A stretch of 64,000 nucleotides of DNA from Roseateles_B sp041912595 (GTDB taxonomy: Bacteria; Pseudomonadota; Gammaproteobacteria; Burkholderiales; Burkholderiaceae_C). The notes under the pieces were generated by a model. That model had not been told where the DNA came from. It made no database searches and was given only the letters and a program-made list of their open reading frames with translations. The translations under genes and the position numbers were made by a program. The stretch spans positions 18,610-82,609 of the forward strand of contig JAYRMR010000022.1 of assembly GCA_041912595.1 (NCBI GenBank), in the 5' to 3' direction. Below are positions 1 through 7,824 of this stretch, piece by piece; the stretch's first letter is position 1; every line of letters starts with the position of its first letter.

Positions 1-971
1 TGGCCGAGGACACCGCCCAGGCGCTGGCCGACGCGCTGCGCTCGGCGCTGCCGGGAGGCGCGGGTGCGGGGACGGGCGGGGCGGGCGAGGGCGGCGTGCA
101 GTTGTCGATCGCCGCCATCGACATGGCCCGCACGCGGCCGATGTCCCACTGGTTCGCGGAGGCCGACGCCGTGCTGGCGCGCGCCGAGCAGGGCGGGGGC
201 GTGAGCCTGGCCTTCCAGCGCGTCGAGGACGAGGACCTGCCCTCGCAGGGCGAGCGCGTGTGGCGTCAGCAGATCGGCGACTGCCTGGATGCGGGCCGTG
301 CGCGCCTGCAGCCCTTCCCGGTGATGGACCGCAATGGCCTGCTGCTGCACTGGGAATGCCCGCTGCAGCTGCAGCTGCTGCCCCAGGGCGAGTTCCTGCC
401 GGCGGCCCGCTGGCTGCCGCTGGCGCTGCGCAGCCGGCTCAGCGCCGAGGCCGATCTGCGCGCGGTGCAGCTGGCGCTCTCCGCCATCGCGGACGACGGC
501 CAGCCGCGCTGCGTCAACCTGGCGCCGGCCTCGTTGCAGGAAGGCAGCTTCGTGGCCCGGCTGCGCGAGCTGATCTTCCAGTCCCCGCAGTCGGCACGCC
601 GGCTGGGACTGGAGCTGGGCGAGTCCGCGGCGCTGGTGCATTTCGAGCTGCTGCATGAGCTCGGCCGGCAGATCCGCCCGCTGGGCGTGGCGCTGGGCCT
701 GGAGCATGCCGGCGCGGGCCTGGCGCAGGTGGACCGTCTCTACCAGGCCGGGCTGGACTACGTGAAGCTCGACGCGGCGGTGGTGACGGGCATCGCGGCG
801 GACGCCGCGCGGGCCGCCTTCGTGCGCGGGCTCGTCATCATGCTGCGCAGCCTGGCGCTGAAGGTCTACGCCGAGGGCGTCAACGACGGCCTGGACGCCC
901 AGGCGCTGTGGGACATCGAGGTCGACGGCATCACCGGGCCGTGGGCCACGGGGCAGATGATCAAGCCCTGA
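1..971 (+). CDS. LapD-like degenerate EAL-domain protein (5' truncated)
   Basis: The reading frame is open from the window edge, so only the C-terminal part is present; codons run from base 3. The last 230 or so residues align by eye with an EAL domain, but the key catalytic motifs are altered. The EAL signature position reads ECPLQ, the metal-binding DDFGTG position reads LEHAGAG, and the end reads YAEGV and GPWATGQ. The fold markers VNLAP, LGLELGES and YVKLD are kept. Families with a HAMP-GGDEF-EAL layout and dead catalytic sites (LapD) bind cyclic di-GMP at the EAL domain and signal across the inner membrane to a periplasmic protease. That this protein is a receptor rather than a phosphodiesterase is inference from the missing residues; the membrane part lies outside the window. 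Confidence 0.75.
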   Translation, partial: AEDTAQALADALRSALPGGAGAGTGGAGEGGVQLSIAAIDMARTRPMSHWFAEADAVLARAEQGGGVSLAFQRVEDEDLPSQGERVWRQQIGDCLDAGRARLQPFPVMDRNGLLLHWECPLQLQLLPQGEFLPAARWLPLALRSRLSAEADLRAVQLALSAIADDGQPRCVNLAPASLQEGSFVARLRELIFQSPQSARRLGLELGESAALVHFELLHELGRQIRPLGVALGLEHAGAGLAQVDRLYQAGLDYVKLDAAVVTGIAADAARAAFVRGLVIMLRSLALKVYAEGVNDGLDAQALWDIEVDGITGPWATGQMIKP

Positions 972-1001
972 GGCGAAGCCGGGCCGGCGCGCCGGCGGCG
1001 C

Positions 1002-1550
1002 TCAGCGGATGTCGGCGCTGTGCAGGCCGAAGCCCTCGCCGCGGCGGCGGTCCTCGAAGAAGCGCTCGAGCGTCTCTCGGACCGTGCGGAAGGCCAGCTC
1101 GTCCCAGGGGATCTCGTCCTCGCGGAACAGGCGGGCCTCCAGCGTCTCGGGGCCGGGATTGAAGACGGGGCTCAGCAGCCGCGCCCGGTAGAACAGGTGC
1201 ACTTGGCCGACCTGCACGACGTTGTGCACGCAGTAGAGGCCCTGCAGCTCGATCTGCGCGCCGGCCTCCTCGTCGGTCTCCCGCGCGGCGCCCTCGGCGG
1301 TGGTCTCGCCCAGCTCCATGAAGCCGGCCGGCAGCGTCCACTTGCCATGGCGCGGCTCGATGGCCCGGCGGCACAGCAGCACCTGGTCTTCCCAGACGGG
1401 CAGGGTGCCGACCACATTGAGCGGGTTCTCGTAGTGGATGGCGCCGCAGCCGGTGCAGGTGGCCCGCTCGCGGTTGTCGTCGGCCGGCACCTGGTAGACG
1501 ACCTGGTTGCCGCAGCTGGGGCAGTGCTTGAAGCGTCGGGTGAGGAACAT
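1002..1550 (-). CDS. Nudix hydrolase with N-terminal zinc ribbon
   Basis: The 182-residue protein starts MFLTRRFKHCPSCG and has two CxxC pairs in the first 35 residues (CPSC and CTGC), a zinc ribbon like that of NudC-type NADH pyrophosphatases. A complete Nudix box follows, with the G-x5-E-x7-R-E-x2-E-E pattern running from GFMELGE through REtdEEAG. Such enzymes hydrolyse nucleoside diphosphates linked to another group, often ADP-ribose or NADH; the exact substrate cannot be read here. I chose the ATG at 1550 because the zinc ribbon begins right after it; upstream in-frame codons would extend into the promoter region shared with the divergent maiA gene. It ends tail-to-tail with the EAL gene, 30 bases away. 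Confidence 0.88.
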   Translation of the reverse strand: MFLTRRFKHCPSCGNQVVYQVPADDNRERATCTGCGAIHYENPLNVVGTLPVWEDQVLLCRRAIEPRHGKWTLPAGFMELGETTAEGAARETDEEAGAQIELQGLYCVHNVVQVGQVHLFYRARLLSPVFNPGPETLEARLFREDEIPWDELAFRTVRETLERFFEDRRRGEGFGLHSADIR

Positions 1551-1641
1551 CGGTCCAGTGTAGCGGGGCCGTGGCAACATACCGCCAGCGGCCTGCGGCC
1601 GACCTTTCGCCACCGTCATCCGACATCGTCCCGAACCTGCC

Positions 1642-2280
1642 ATGGAACTCTTCAACTACTTCCGCTCCTCCGCGTCCTACCGCGTGCGCATCGCCCTCGC
1701 GCTCAAGGGCCTGGCCTACGACTACCGCCCCGTGCACCTGGCGAAGAACGAGCAGTTCAACGAGTCCTACGCCGCCGTCTCGGCCTCGCGTCTGGTGCCG
1801 CTGCTGCGCGATGGCGACGCCACGGTCACGCAGTCCATGGCCATCATCGAGTACCTGGACGAGACGCACCCGGACGCCCCGCTGCTGCCGCGCGACCCGC
1901 TGGATCGCGCCTATGTCCGCGCGCTGTCGCAGGACATCGCCTGCGAGATCCACCCGCTGAACAATCTGCGCGTGCTGCGCTACCTGACGCAGGAGCTGGG
2001 CGTCAGCGACGACAACAAGGACCGCTGGTACCGCCACTGGGTCGAGACGGGGCTGGAGGTCGTCGAGCGCCGCCTGGTGGGCGAGGGCCGCGCCGGCACC
2101 TTCTGCTTCGGGGACACCCCGGGCATGGCGGACTGCCTGCTGGTGCCGCAGATCTTCAACGCCCAGCGCTTCAAGGCGCGGCTGGACCACGTGCCCACCG
2201 TCCTGCGTATCCACGAGGCCTGCATGAAGCTGGACGCCTTCGCCAAGACCCAGCCCGCCGCCTGCCCGGACGCCGAATGA
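1642..2280 (+). CDS. maiA: Maleylacetoacetate isomerase (zeta-class glutathione transferase)
   Basis: This 212-residue glutathione S-transferase-fold protein begins MELFNYFRSSASYRVRIAL; the SSxSxRVRIAL stretch is the zeta-class active-site loop that binds glutathione. SRLVPLL and TQSMAIIEYLDE are the N-terminal thioredoxin-like domain features, followed by an all-helical C-terminal domain. The enzyme isomerises maleylacetoacetate to fumarylacetoacetate in tyrosine and homogentisate breakdown. No other homogentisate gene is next to it, so a role on another maleyl compound is possible. Its stop overlaps the start of pgeF (ATGA at 2277-2280), so the two are translationally coupled. Confidence 0.9.
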   Translation: MELFNYFRSSASYRVRIALALKGLAYDYRPVHLAKNEQFNESYAAVSASRLVPLLRDGDATVTQSMAIIEYLDETHPDAPLLPRDPLDRAYVRALSQDIACEIHPLNNLRVLRYLTQELGVSDDNKDRWYRHWVETGLEVVERRLVGEGRAGTFCFGDTPGMADCLLVPQIFNAQRFKARLDHVPTVLRIHEACMKLDAFAKTQPAACPDAE

Positions 2281-3062
2281 GCGCCGGGCCGCATCCCGAC
2301 TGGCTCGTGCCCGAGTGGGACGCGCCGCAGGTGCGCGCGCTGATGAGCACCCGCGCCGGCGGCGTCAGCACCGGGCCCTACGCCAGCCTCAACGTGGGAT
2401 CGGCCGTGCAGGACGAGCCGGCGGCCGTCGAGGAGAACCGCCGGCGCGTGGCCGAGGCGCTCGGGGCCTCGCTGGTGTTCCTGCCACAGGTGCATGGCAG
2501 CAAGGTGCTGCATCTGAAGCCGGACTGGGCCAAGCCGGACGCCAAGGTGCCCAAGGCCGATGCCTGCATCAGCACCATCCCGGGGCTGGGCTGCGCCATT
2601 CAGGTGGCGGACTGCCTGCCGGTGCTCTTCGCTGCACCAAGGGCGGTCGGCGGCGCGCATGCGGGCTGGCGGGGGCTGGCCGATGGCGTGCTCGAGAACA
2701 CCGTCCAGGCGCTGTGCGAGGCGTCTGCCTGCGAGCCGGGTGAGGTCCAGGCCTGGCTCGGGGCGAGCATCGGACCGGAGGCCTTCGAGGTCGGCGCGGA
2801 CGTGCTGACGGCCTTCGGCGTGGAGCCCCGGGCGGACCTTGGCGCGGCGCAGTCGCAGCTCTTCCGCTACCAGCCCAATGCGGCCGGCGAGCCCCGCTGG
2901 CGGGCCAATCTGCCGGCGCTGGCGGCGCTGCGCCTGCGGGCAGCGGGCGTGACGCGCCTCAGCGGCGGCCGCTGGTGCACGTACAGCGATCCCTCACGGT
3001 TCTTTTCCTACCGCCGGGAGCGGCTCAGCGGGCGGCTCGTCGCGGCCATCACGCTGGCCTGA
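2277..3062 (+). CDS. pgeF: YfiH/LACC1-family purine nucleoside phosphorylase, peptidoglycan editing factor
   Basis: The 261-residue protein carries the multicopper-oxidase-like laccase-domain motifs of the YfiH family: LPQVHGSKVL, VADCLPVLF, GGAHAGWRGLADGVLENTV, LGASIGPEAFEVG and a terminal CTYSDPSRFFSYRR. The His and Cys residues in VHGS, ADCLP and GAHAGWRG form the zinc site. Known members cleave purine nucleosides (adenosine deaminase and phosphorylase activity), and in E. coli the protein prevents misincorporation of L-Ser into the peptidoglycan stem peptide. The start is the ATG at 2277, which overlaps the maiA stop and gives the usual N-terminus before the first conserved block (STRAGGVS). 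Confidence 0.9.
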   Translation: MSAGPHPDWLVPEWDAPQVRALMSTRAGGVSTGPYASLNVGSAVQDEPAAVEENRRRVAEALGASLVFLPQVHGSKVLHLKPDWAKPDAKVPKADACISTIPGLGCAIQVADCLPVLFAAPRAVGGAHAGWRGLADGVLENTVQALCEASACEPGEVQAWLGASIGPEAFEVGADVLTAFGVEPRADLGAAQSQLFRYQPNAAGEPRWRANLPALAALRLRAAGVTRLSGGRWCTYSDPSRFFSYRRERLSGRLVAAITLA

Positions 3063-3299
3063 GGCCGGGGCGTCGCTCACGGGCTGAGCCTGGGCCTGAG
3101 CCTCCGCCAGGGCCTCGGCCGCCCGCCGCGCCTTGCGCCGTGCGGGCGTCCCGACGAGGTACATCACCAGCGCCATCGGCGCCACGCCGTAGAGCAGGAA
3201 GGTGATCAATGCGCCGAAGATGCTGCCCTGCGGGCTGCTCGCTTCGGCCAGGGCCATCATGAGGGCGACGTAGAGCCAGGCAATGGCGATGAGGTACAT
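2994..3299 (-). CDS. Small two-helix membrane protein of unknown function
   Basis: The 101-residue product has a hydrophobic N-terminus (MYLIAIAWLYVALMMALAE), a second membrane segment around residues 27-47 (GALITFLLYGVAPMALVMYL), then a basic stretch (RRKARRAAEAL) and a Pro/Ala-rich polar tail. The last 69 bases overlap the 3' end of pgeF on the opposite strand. The hydrophobic pattern and basic positive-inside segment are typical of a genuine inner-membrane protein rather than an antisense shadow. No function can be assigned. It is transcribed away from phaC, and the 210 bases between the two starts serve as their shared upstream region. Confidence 0.65.
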   Translation of the reverse strand: MYLIAIAWLYVALMMALAEASSPQGSIFGALITFLLYGVAPMALVMYLVGTPARRKARRAAEALAEAQAQAQPVSDAPASGQRDGRDEPPAEPLPAVGKEP

Positions 3300-3375
3300 G
3301 CGGGCGGGCGTTGCCGCGATCCTCGGATCGCGAGCGTCATAAGAAGGTAAGTTTTGAAGCGTACAACATCGACTG

Positions 3376-3391
3376 TGGCAAGCTTCTTGCC
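3376..3391 (+). promoter_or_regulatory. Candidate sigma54 (-24/-12) promoter for phaCAB
   Basis: The sequence TGGCAAG-CTTC-TTGCC has the GG and GC dinucleotides separated by ten bases, as in the TGGCACG-N4-TTGCW consensus, with mismatches at the C of GGCAC and the final W. It also forms a small inverted repeat (GGCAAG/CTTGCC). A start site here would give a leader of about 105 bases. A sigma70 promoter in the same stretch is not excluded. Confidence 0.4.
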
Positions 3392-3419
3392 TGGGTATGC
3401 TGTGAAGCCATCGTGAGAC

Positions 3420-3442
3420 GCTGGCTCAAGGGTTGAGCCAGC
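3420..3442 (+). promoter_or_regulatory. Perfect hairpin in the phaC leader
   Basis: GCTGGCTCAA and TTGAGCCAGC form a perfect 10-bp stem around a GGG loop, 67 bases before the phaC start codon. No T-run follows, so it is not an intrinsic terminator. It could be a protein-binding inverted repeat or an mRNA-stabilising stem; its role is unknown. Confidence 0.5.
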
Positions 3443-3509
3443 GCCGGTGCATCCGGCCTGAACCTGCCACGGACGGCGCCCGGGTGCCGTTCATTCCGCG
3501 AGGAGACAC

Positions 3510-5255
3510 ATGAATTCCAAGAGCAAGGGTGCGGGCAACGCATCCGCCAACGATCCCTTCTCCCTCGGTGCCGCCGCGGAGGCGGCGGGCAAGATGGCCG
3601 AGCACATGGCCAGCGACTTCCAGGCCGGCATGGGCGAAGCCATGAAGAGCTTTGCAGGGCTCAAGGTCCCCGTCGACGCCTGGGCTTCCCTGCAGAAGGA
3701 CTACCTCGAGCAGGCCAGCGGGCTGTGGAACCAGGCGGTTAGCGCCTCCGCCGGCCATCCGGCGAAGCTGCCGGACCGGCGCTTCGCGAACGAGGCCTGG
3801 GGCAGCAACCCGGTGTCCGCCTTCACCGCGCAGCTGTACCTGCTCAACGCCCAGACCCTGCAGCGCATGGCCGAGCAGGTCGAGGGCGACGACAAGACCC
3901 GCGCCCGCATCCGCTTCGCCGTGCAGCAGTTCGTCGACGCGTCCGCGCCGAGCAACTTCCTCGCGCTCAACCCCGAGGCCCAGGCGCTGGCGCTCAAGAC
4001 CCAGGGCGAGAGCATCGCCCGCGGCATGCAGCTGCTGTGGGCCGATCTGCAGCGCGGCCATGTCTCCCAGACGGACGAGTCCGCCTTCGAGGTCGGTCGC
4101 AATGTCGCGACGACCGCCGGCGATGTCGTCTTCGAGAACGACTTCTTCCAGCTGATCGAGTACCGCCCGCTGGGCAAGGAAGTGCACGAGCTGCCCTTCC
4201 TGATGGTGCCGCCCTGCATCAACAAGTACTACATCCTCGACCTGCAGCCGGACAACTCGCTGATCCGCCATGCCGTGGAGCAGGGGCACCGCACCTTCGT
4301 CGTGAGCTGGCGCAACCCCGATGAATCCTGCGTGCACTGGACCTGGGACGACTACATCGAGCAGGCCGCCATCCAGGCGATCCGCACGGTGCAGGCCATC
4401 AGCGGCAGCCCGAAGATCAACACCCTCGGCTTCTGCGTGGGCGGCACGATCCTGGCCACGGCGCTGGCCGTGCTGGCGGCGCGCGGCGAGCAGCCGGCCG
4501 CCAGCGTGACCCTGCTGACCACGCTGATCGACTTCGCGAGCAACGGCGTGCTGGACCTCTTCGTGGACGAGGGCTCCGTGCGCCTGCGCGAGATGAGCAT
4601 CGGCCCCGACGCGCCCAAGGGCCCCGGCCTGCTCAAGGGCCAGGAGCTGGCCACGACCTTCAGCTTCCTGCGCCCCAATGACCTCGTCTGGAACTATGTG
4701 GTCGGCAACTACCTCAAGGGCGAGGCCCCGCCGGCCTTCGACCTGCTGTACTGGAACGGGGATTCCACCAATCTGCCCGGCCCGATGTACTGCTGGTACC
4801 TGCGCCACACCTATCTGCAGAACGAGCTGAAGAAGCCCGGCGCCCTGACCGTCTGCGGCGAGCGCCTGGACCTCGGCGCTATCGAGGCGCCGGTCTATAT
4901 CTACGGCTCGCGCGAGGACCACATCGTGCCCTGGGAGGCCGCCTACCGCAGCACCCAGGTCTTCAAGGGCAAGAAGCGCTTCGTGATGGGCGCGTCCGGT
5001 CACATCGCCGGCGTGATCAACCCGCCGGCCAAGAAGAAACGCAGCTACTGGACGGGCAAGACGGCCGCGCTGCCGGCCGAGGCGGGCCAGTGGCTCGGCA
5101 CGGCCGTCGAGCATCCCGGCTCCTGGTGGACGGACTGGTCCCAGTGGCTGGCGAGCCATGCCGGCCCGCTGAAGCCGGCGCCCAAGGCGCCTGGCAACCG
5201 CCAGCACAAGGCCATCGAGCCGGCGCCCGGCCGCTACGTCAAGCAGAAGGCCTGA
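3510..5255 (+). CDS. phaC: Class I polyhydroxyalkanoate synthase
   Basis: This 581-residue enzyme polymerises (R)-3-hydroxyacyl-CoA, mainly 3-hydroxybutyryl-CoA, into storage polyester on cytoplasmic granules. The lipase-like box GFCVGG places the nucleophile at Cys309; the other triad residues are Asp470 (SREDHIVPW) and His498 (GASGHIAGV). The Cys-Asp-His spacings of 161 and 28 residues equal those of the Cupriavidus necator enzyme (C319, D480, H508). The length is within a few residues of that 589-residue enzyme, which marks it as class I with no PhaE/PhaR partner needed. The ATG at 3510 follows an AGGAG site. It heads phaC-phaA-phaB, with 70 bases to phaA. Confidence 0.97.
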   Translation: MNSKSKGAGNASANDPFSLGAAAEAAGKMAEHMASDFQAGMGEAMKSFAGLKVPVDAWASLQKDYLEQASGLWNQAVSASAGHPAKLPDRRFANEAWGSNPVSAFTAQLYLLNAQTLQRMAEQVEGDDKTRARIRFAVQQFVDASAPSNFLALNPEAQALALKTQGESIARGMQLLWADLQRGHVSQTDESAFEVGRNVATTAGDVVFENDFFQLIEYRPLGKEVHELPFLMVPPCINKYYILDLQPDNSLIRHAVEQGHRTFVVSWRNPDESCVHWTWDDYIEQAAIQAIRTVQAISGSPKINTLGFCVGGTILATALAVLAARGEQPAASVTLLTTLIDFASNGVLDLFVDEGSVRLREMSIGPDAPKGPGLLKGQELATTFSFLRPNDLVWNYVVGNYLKGEAPPAFDLLYWNGDSTNLPGPMYCWYLRHTYLQNELKKPGALTVCGERLDLGAIEAPVYIYGSREDHIVPWEAAYRSTQVFKGKKRFVMGASGHIAGVINPPAKKKRSYWTGKTAALPAEAGQWLGTAVEHPGSWWTDWSQWLASHAGPLKPAPKAPGNRQHKAIEPAPGRYVKQKA

Positions 5256-5325
5256 GTCCGCCCCGGCGCGGCTCCCCGGCGGGGGCCTCGCCCCGCACCC
5301 TCTACCCATCATCGGAGATCCATCC

Positions 5326-6507
5326 ATGAGTACCGAGATCGTCATCGTCGCCGCGGCCCGCACGGCCATCGGCAAGTTCGGCGGCAGCCTGGCCAAGACC
5401 GCCGCCCCGGAGCTGGGCGCCACCGTGGTGCGCGAGCTGCTGCGCCGCTCGGGCCTCGCGCCTGAACAGATCGGCGAAGTGATCCTGGGCCAGGTGCTGA
5501 CCGCCGGCTCGGGTCAGAACCCCGCCCGCCAGACCGTGATCAAGGCCGGCCTGCCTCACGCCGTGCCGGCCATGACCATCAACAAGGTCTGCGGCTCCGG
5601 CCTGAAGGCGGTGATGCTGGCCGCGCAGGCCATCCGCGACGGGGACTCCGAGATCGTCATCGCCGGCGGGCAGGAGACCATGAGCCTCGCGCCGCACGTG
5701 CTGCCGGGCTCGCGCGAGGGCCAGCGCATGGGCGACTGGAAGCTCGTCGACACCATGATCGTGGACGGCCTCTGGGACGTCTACAACCAGTACCACATGG
5801 GCATCACGGCGGAGAACGTGGCGAAGCAGTACGCCATCAGCCGCGAGGCGCAGGACGCCCTGGCCCTGGCCTCGCAGCAGAAGGCCGCCGCGGCGCAGGA
5901 TGCTGGCCGCTTCAAGGACGAGATCGTGCCGGTGAGCCTGCCGCAGAAGAAGGGCGATCCGATCGTCTTCGACACCGACGAGTTCATCAACCGCAAGAGC
6001 ACGGCCGAGGCCCTGGCCGGCCTGCGCCCGGCCTTCGACAAGGCGGGCTCCGTGACGGCGGGCAATGCCTCCGGCCTCAACGACGGCGCCGCCGGCCTGC
6101 TGCTGATGAGCGCCGACAAGGCGAAGGCCCTGGGCCTGACGCCGCTGGCGCGCATCGCGTCCTACGCCAGTGCGGGCCTGGACCCGGCCACCATGGGCAT
6201 GGGCCCGGTGCCGGCCGCCCGCAAGGCGCTGCAGCGTGCCGGCTGGACGCCGCAGGACCTGGACCTGCTCGAGATCAACGAGGCCTTCGCGGCCCAGGCC
6301 TGTGCCGTGCACCAGGAAATGGGCTGGGACCTGGCCAAGGTCAACGTCAACGGGGGCGCGATCGCCCTGGGCCACCCCATCGGCGCCTCGGGCGCGCGCA
6401 TCCTCGTCACCCTGCTGCACGAGATGCAGCGGCGCGATGCCAGGAAGGGCATCGCCTCGCTGTGCATCGGCGGCGGCATGGGCGTGGCCCTCTGCGTGGA
6501 GCGCTGA
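5326..6507 (+). CDS. phaA: Acetyl-CoA C-acetyltransferase (biosynthetic beta-ketothiolase)
   Basis: The 393-residue thiolase condenses two acetyl-CoA to acetoacetyl-CoA, the first step of PHB synthesis. The acyl-accepting nucleophile is Cys89 in NKVCGSGLKAV; the second-site residues are His350 in ALGHPIGASG and Cys380 in SLCIGGGMG, the 30-residue spacing seen in the Zoogloea enzyme. NEAFAAQ is also present. Sitting between phaC and phaB, with near full-length identity to the biosynthetic group by eye, it is called phaA rather than a degradative thiolase; a separate catabolic-type thiolase occurs at 38969-40144. Confidence 0.95.
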   Translation: MSTEIVIVAAARTAIGKFGGSLAKTAAPELGATVVRELLRRSGLAPEQIGEVILGQVLTAGSGQNPARQTVIKAGLPHAVPAMTINKVCGSGLKAVMLAAQAIRDGDSEIVIAGGQETMSLAPHVLPGSREGQRMGDWKLVDTMIVDGLWDVYNQYHMGITAENVAKQYAISREAQDALALASQQKAAAAQDAGRFKDEIVPVSLPQKKGDPIVFDTDEFINRKSTAEALAGLRPAFDKAGSVTAGNASGLNDGAAGLLLMSADKAKALGLTPLARIASYASAGLDPATMGMGPVPAARKALQRAGWTPQDLDLLEINEAFAAQACAVHQEMGWDLAKVNVNGGAIALGHPIGASGARILVTLLHEMQRRDARKGIASLCIGGGMGVALCVER

Positions 6508-6688
6508 ACCGCAACGATCACAGGCGCGGACTCAGGGCCAACCCGCTTGACCCCATCCCGGGGCTGGGCGAGCCTGAGATCCGGCAATGCGCGTCTTCTT
6601 CGAATGACAACAGCAGCCCGGATGGCGCGTAGGACGCGGCGCCGACACCGGGCTCCCCTGACAAGCCATGGAGGCGAAGGAGATTCAC

Positions 6689-7432
6689 ATGACTCAGACA
6701 CAGAAAGTTGCTTACGTCACCGGCGGCATGGGCGGCATCGGGACCGCCATCTGCCGCAAGCTGCACAACGCCGGCTACAAGGTCATCGCGGGCTGCGGCC
6801 CGAGCCGGGACTTCCAGAAGTGGCTGGATGAACAGAAGGCCGAGGGCTACACCTTCCACGCCTCGGTCGGCAACGTGGCCGACTGGGACTCGACGGTCGC
6901 CGCCTTCGGCAAGGCCATCGCCGAGCACGGCACGGTCGATGTGCTGGTGAACAACGCCGGCATCACCCGGGACCGCATGTTCCTGAAGATGACGCCGGAC
7001 GACTGGAAGGCCGTCATCGACACCAACCTGAACTCCATGTTCAACGTGACCAAGCAGGTCGTGCCGGGCATGGTGGAGAAGGGCTGGGGCCGCATCATCC
7101 AGATCAGCTCCGTGAATGGCGAGAAGGGCCAGGCGGGCCAGACCAACTACTCGGCCGCCAAGGCTGGCATGCACGGCTTCACCATGGCGCTGGCGCAGGA
7201 GCTGGCCTCCAAGGGCGTGACGGTCAACACCGTGAGCCCGGGCTACATCGGCACCGACATGGTCCGTGCGATCAAGCCCGAGGTGCTCGAGAAGATCGTC
7301 GCCACCATCCCGGTCAAGCGCCTGGGCACGCCCGAGGAAATCGGCTCCATCGTGGCCTGGCTGGCGGGTGAGGACTCCGGCTTCACGACCGGGGCGGACT
7401 TCTCCTGCAATGGCGGTCTGCATATGGGTTGA
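6689..7432 (+). CDS. phaB: Acetoacetyl-CoA reductase (NADPH, SDR family)
   Basis: This 247-residue short-chain dehydrogenase reduces acetoacetyl-CoA to (R)-3-hydroxybutyryl-CoA for PhaC. It has the cofactor loop TGGMGGIG, the NNAG motif, the catalytic Ser in QISSVNG, and Tyr154-x3-Lys158 (NYSAAKAG). The segment NVADWDST and the end CNGGLHMG match the PhaB group closely. I chose the ATG at 6689, preceded by AAGGAG, rather than the in-frame ATG 21 bases upstream, which would add residues before the MTQ N-terminus typical of PhaB. It is the last gene of the pha operon and is followed by a strong hairpin cluster. Confidence 0.96.
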   Translation: MTQTQKVAYVTGGMGGIGTAICRKLHNAGYKVIAGCGPSRDFQKWLDEQKAEGYTFHASVGNVADWDSTVAAFGKAIAEHGTVDVLVNNAGITRDRMFLKMTPDDWKAVIDTNLNSMFNVTKQVVPGMVEKGWGRIIQISSVNGEKGQAGQTNYSAAKAGMHGFTMALAQELASKGVTVNTVSPGYIGTDMVRAIKPEVLEKIVATIPVKRLGTPEEIGSIVAWLAGEDSGFTTGADFSCNGGLHMG

Positions 7433-7588
7433 CCCCCCCTACCGGCTTCGCCGGCCTTGCAGGCCGCGCCAGGCCAGAGGCCTGGCCCTTCGGTAGGCAC
7501 AAACGCCAAGGCGTTTGTGTCCGACCTCAGCCCCCCAGGGGGCGAGCTTGAGGGCCCGGCAAAGCCGGATCCCCAAGCTCCGCTGGGG

Positions 7589-7625
7589 AACAAATCGGGA
7601 CCTACTTCGGGTCCCGATTTGTTTT
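7589..7625. terminator. Intrinsic terminator after phaB
   Basis: AACAAATCGGGACC and GGTCCCGATTTGTT form a perfect 14-bp stem around a 7-base loop, with a T-rich edge on both strands. It is the first strong U-tract hairpin downstream of phaB, but because it is palindromic to its ends it could stop transcription from either side. Confidence 0.75.
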
Positions 7626-7707
7626 CAAGGCACGCGCTTCGGTCGGGGATGTCGCTGCTTAGCCAAAACGAAGGCAGCATGACCGCTTCGCATCGAAAGC
7701 CAGGGAC

Positions 7708-7744
7708 AAAACAAAACGGGACCATCGAGTCCCGTTTTGTTTTT
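7708..7744. terminator. Intrinsic terminator after the IclR gene (bidirectional)
   Basis: AAAACAAAACGGGAC pairs with GTCCCGTTTTGTTTT in a perfect 15-bp stem with loop CATCGA. On the minus strand it follows the IclR gene stop at 7825 and ends in a T-run. Its core (CGGGAC/GTCCCG) resembles that of the neighbouring terminator at 7589. Confidence 0.75.
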
Positions 7745-7824
7745 CAGGCACGGAGCTTGGGGATCCGGCTTTGCCGGGCCCTCAAGCTCGCCCCCTGGGG
7801 GGCCGGCGAAGCCGGTAGGGGGGG

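Larger units (their letters stand above)
7433..7824. repeat. Hairpin-rich spacer with a large interrupted inverted repeat
   Basis: No gene is seen between phaB and the convergent IclR gene. The outer arms are an inverted repeat: the 76 bases at 7752-7827 are the reverse complement of 7430-7454 joined to 7531-7581, with only a base or so different. The left copy is interrupted by 76 bases (7455-7530) that hold two more perfect hairpins, CCAGGCC/GGCCTGG and CACAAACGC/GCGTTTGTG. Between the arms lie two terminator stems, annotated separately. The arms belong to a repeat type that also appears after the genes ending at 38833 and 62232. Confidence 0.75.
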
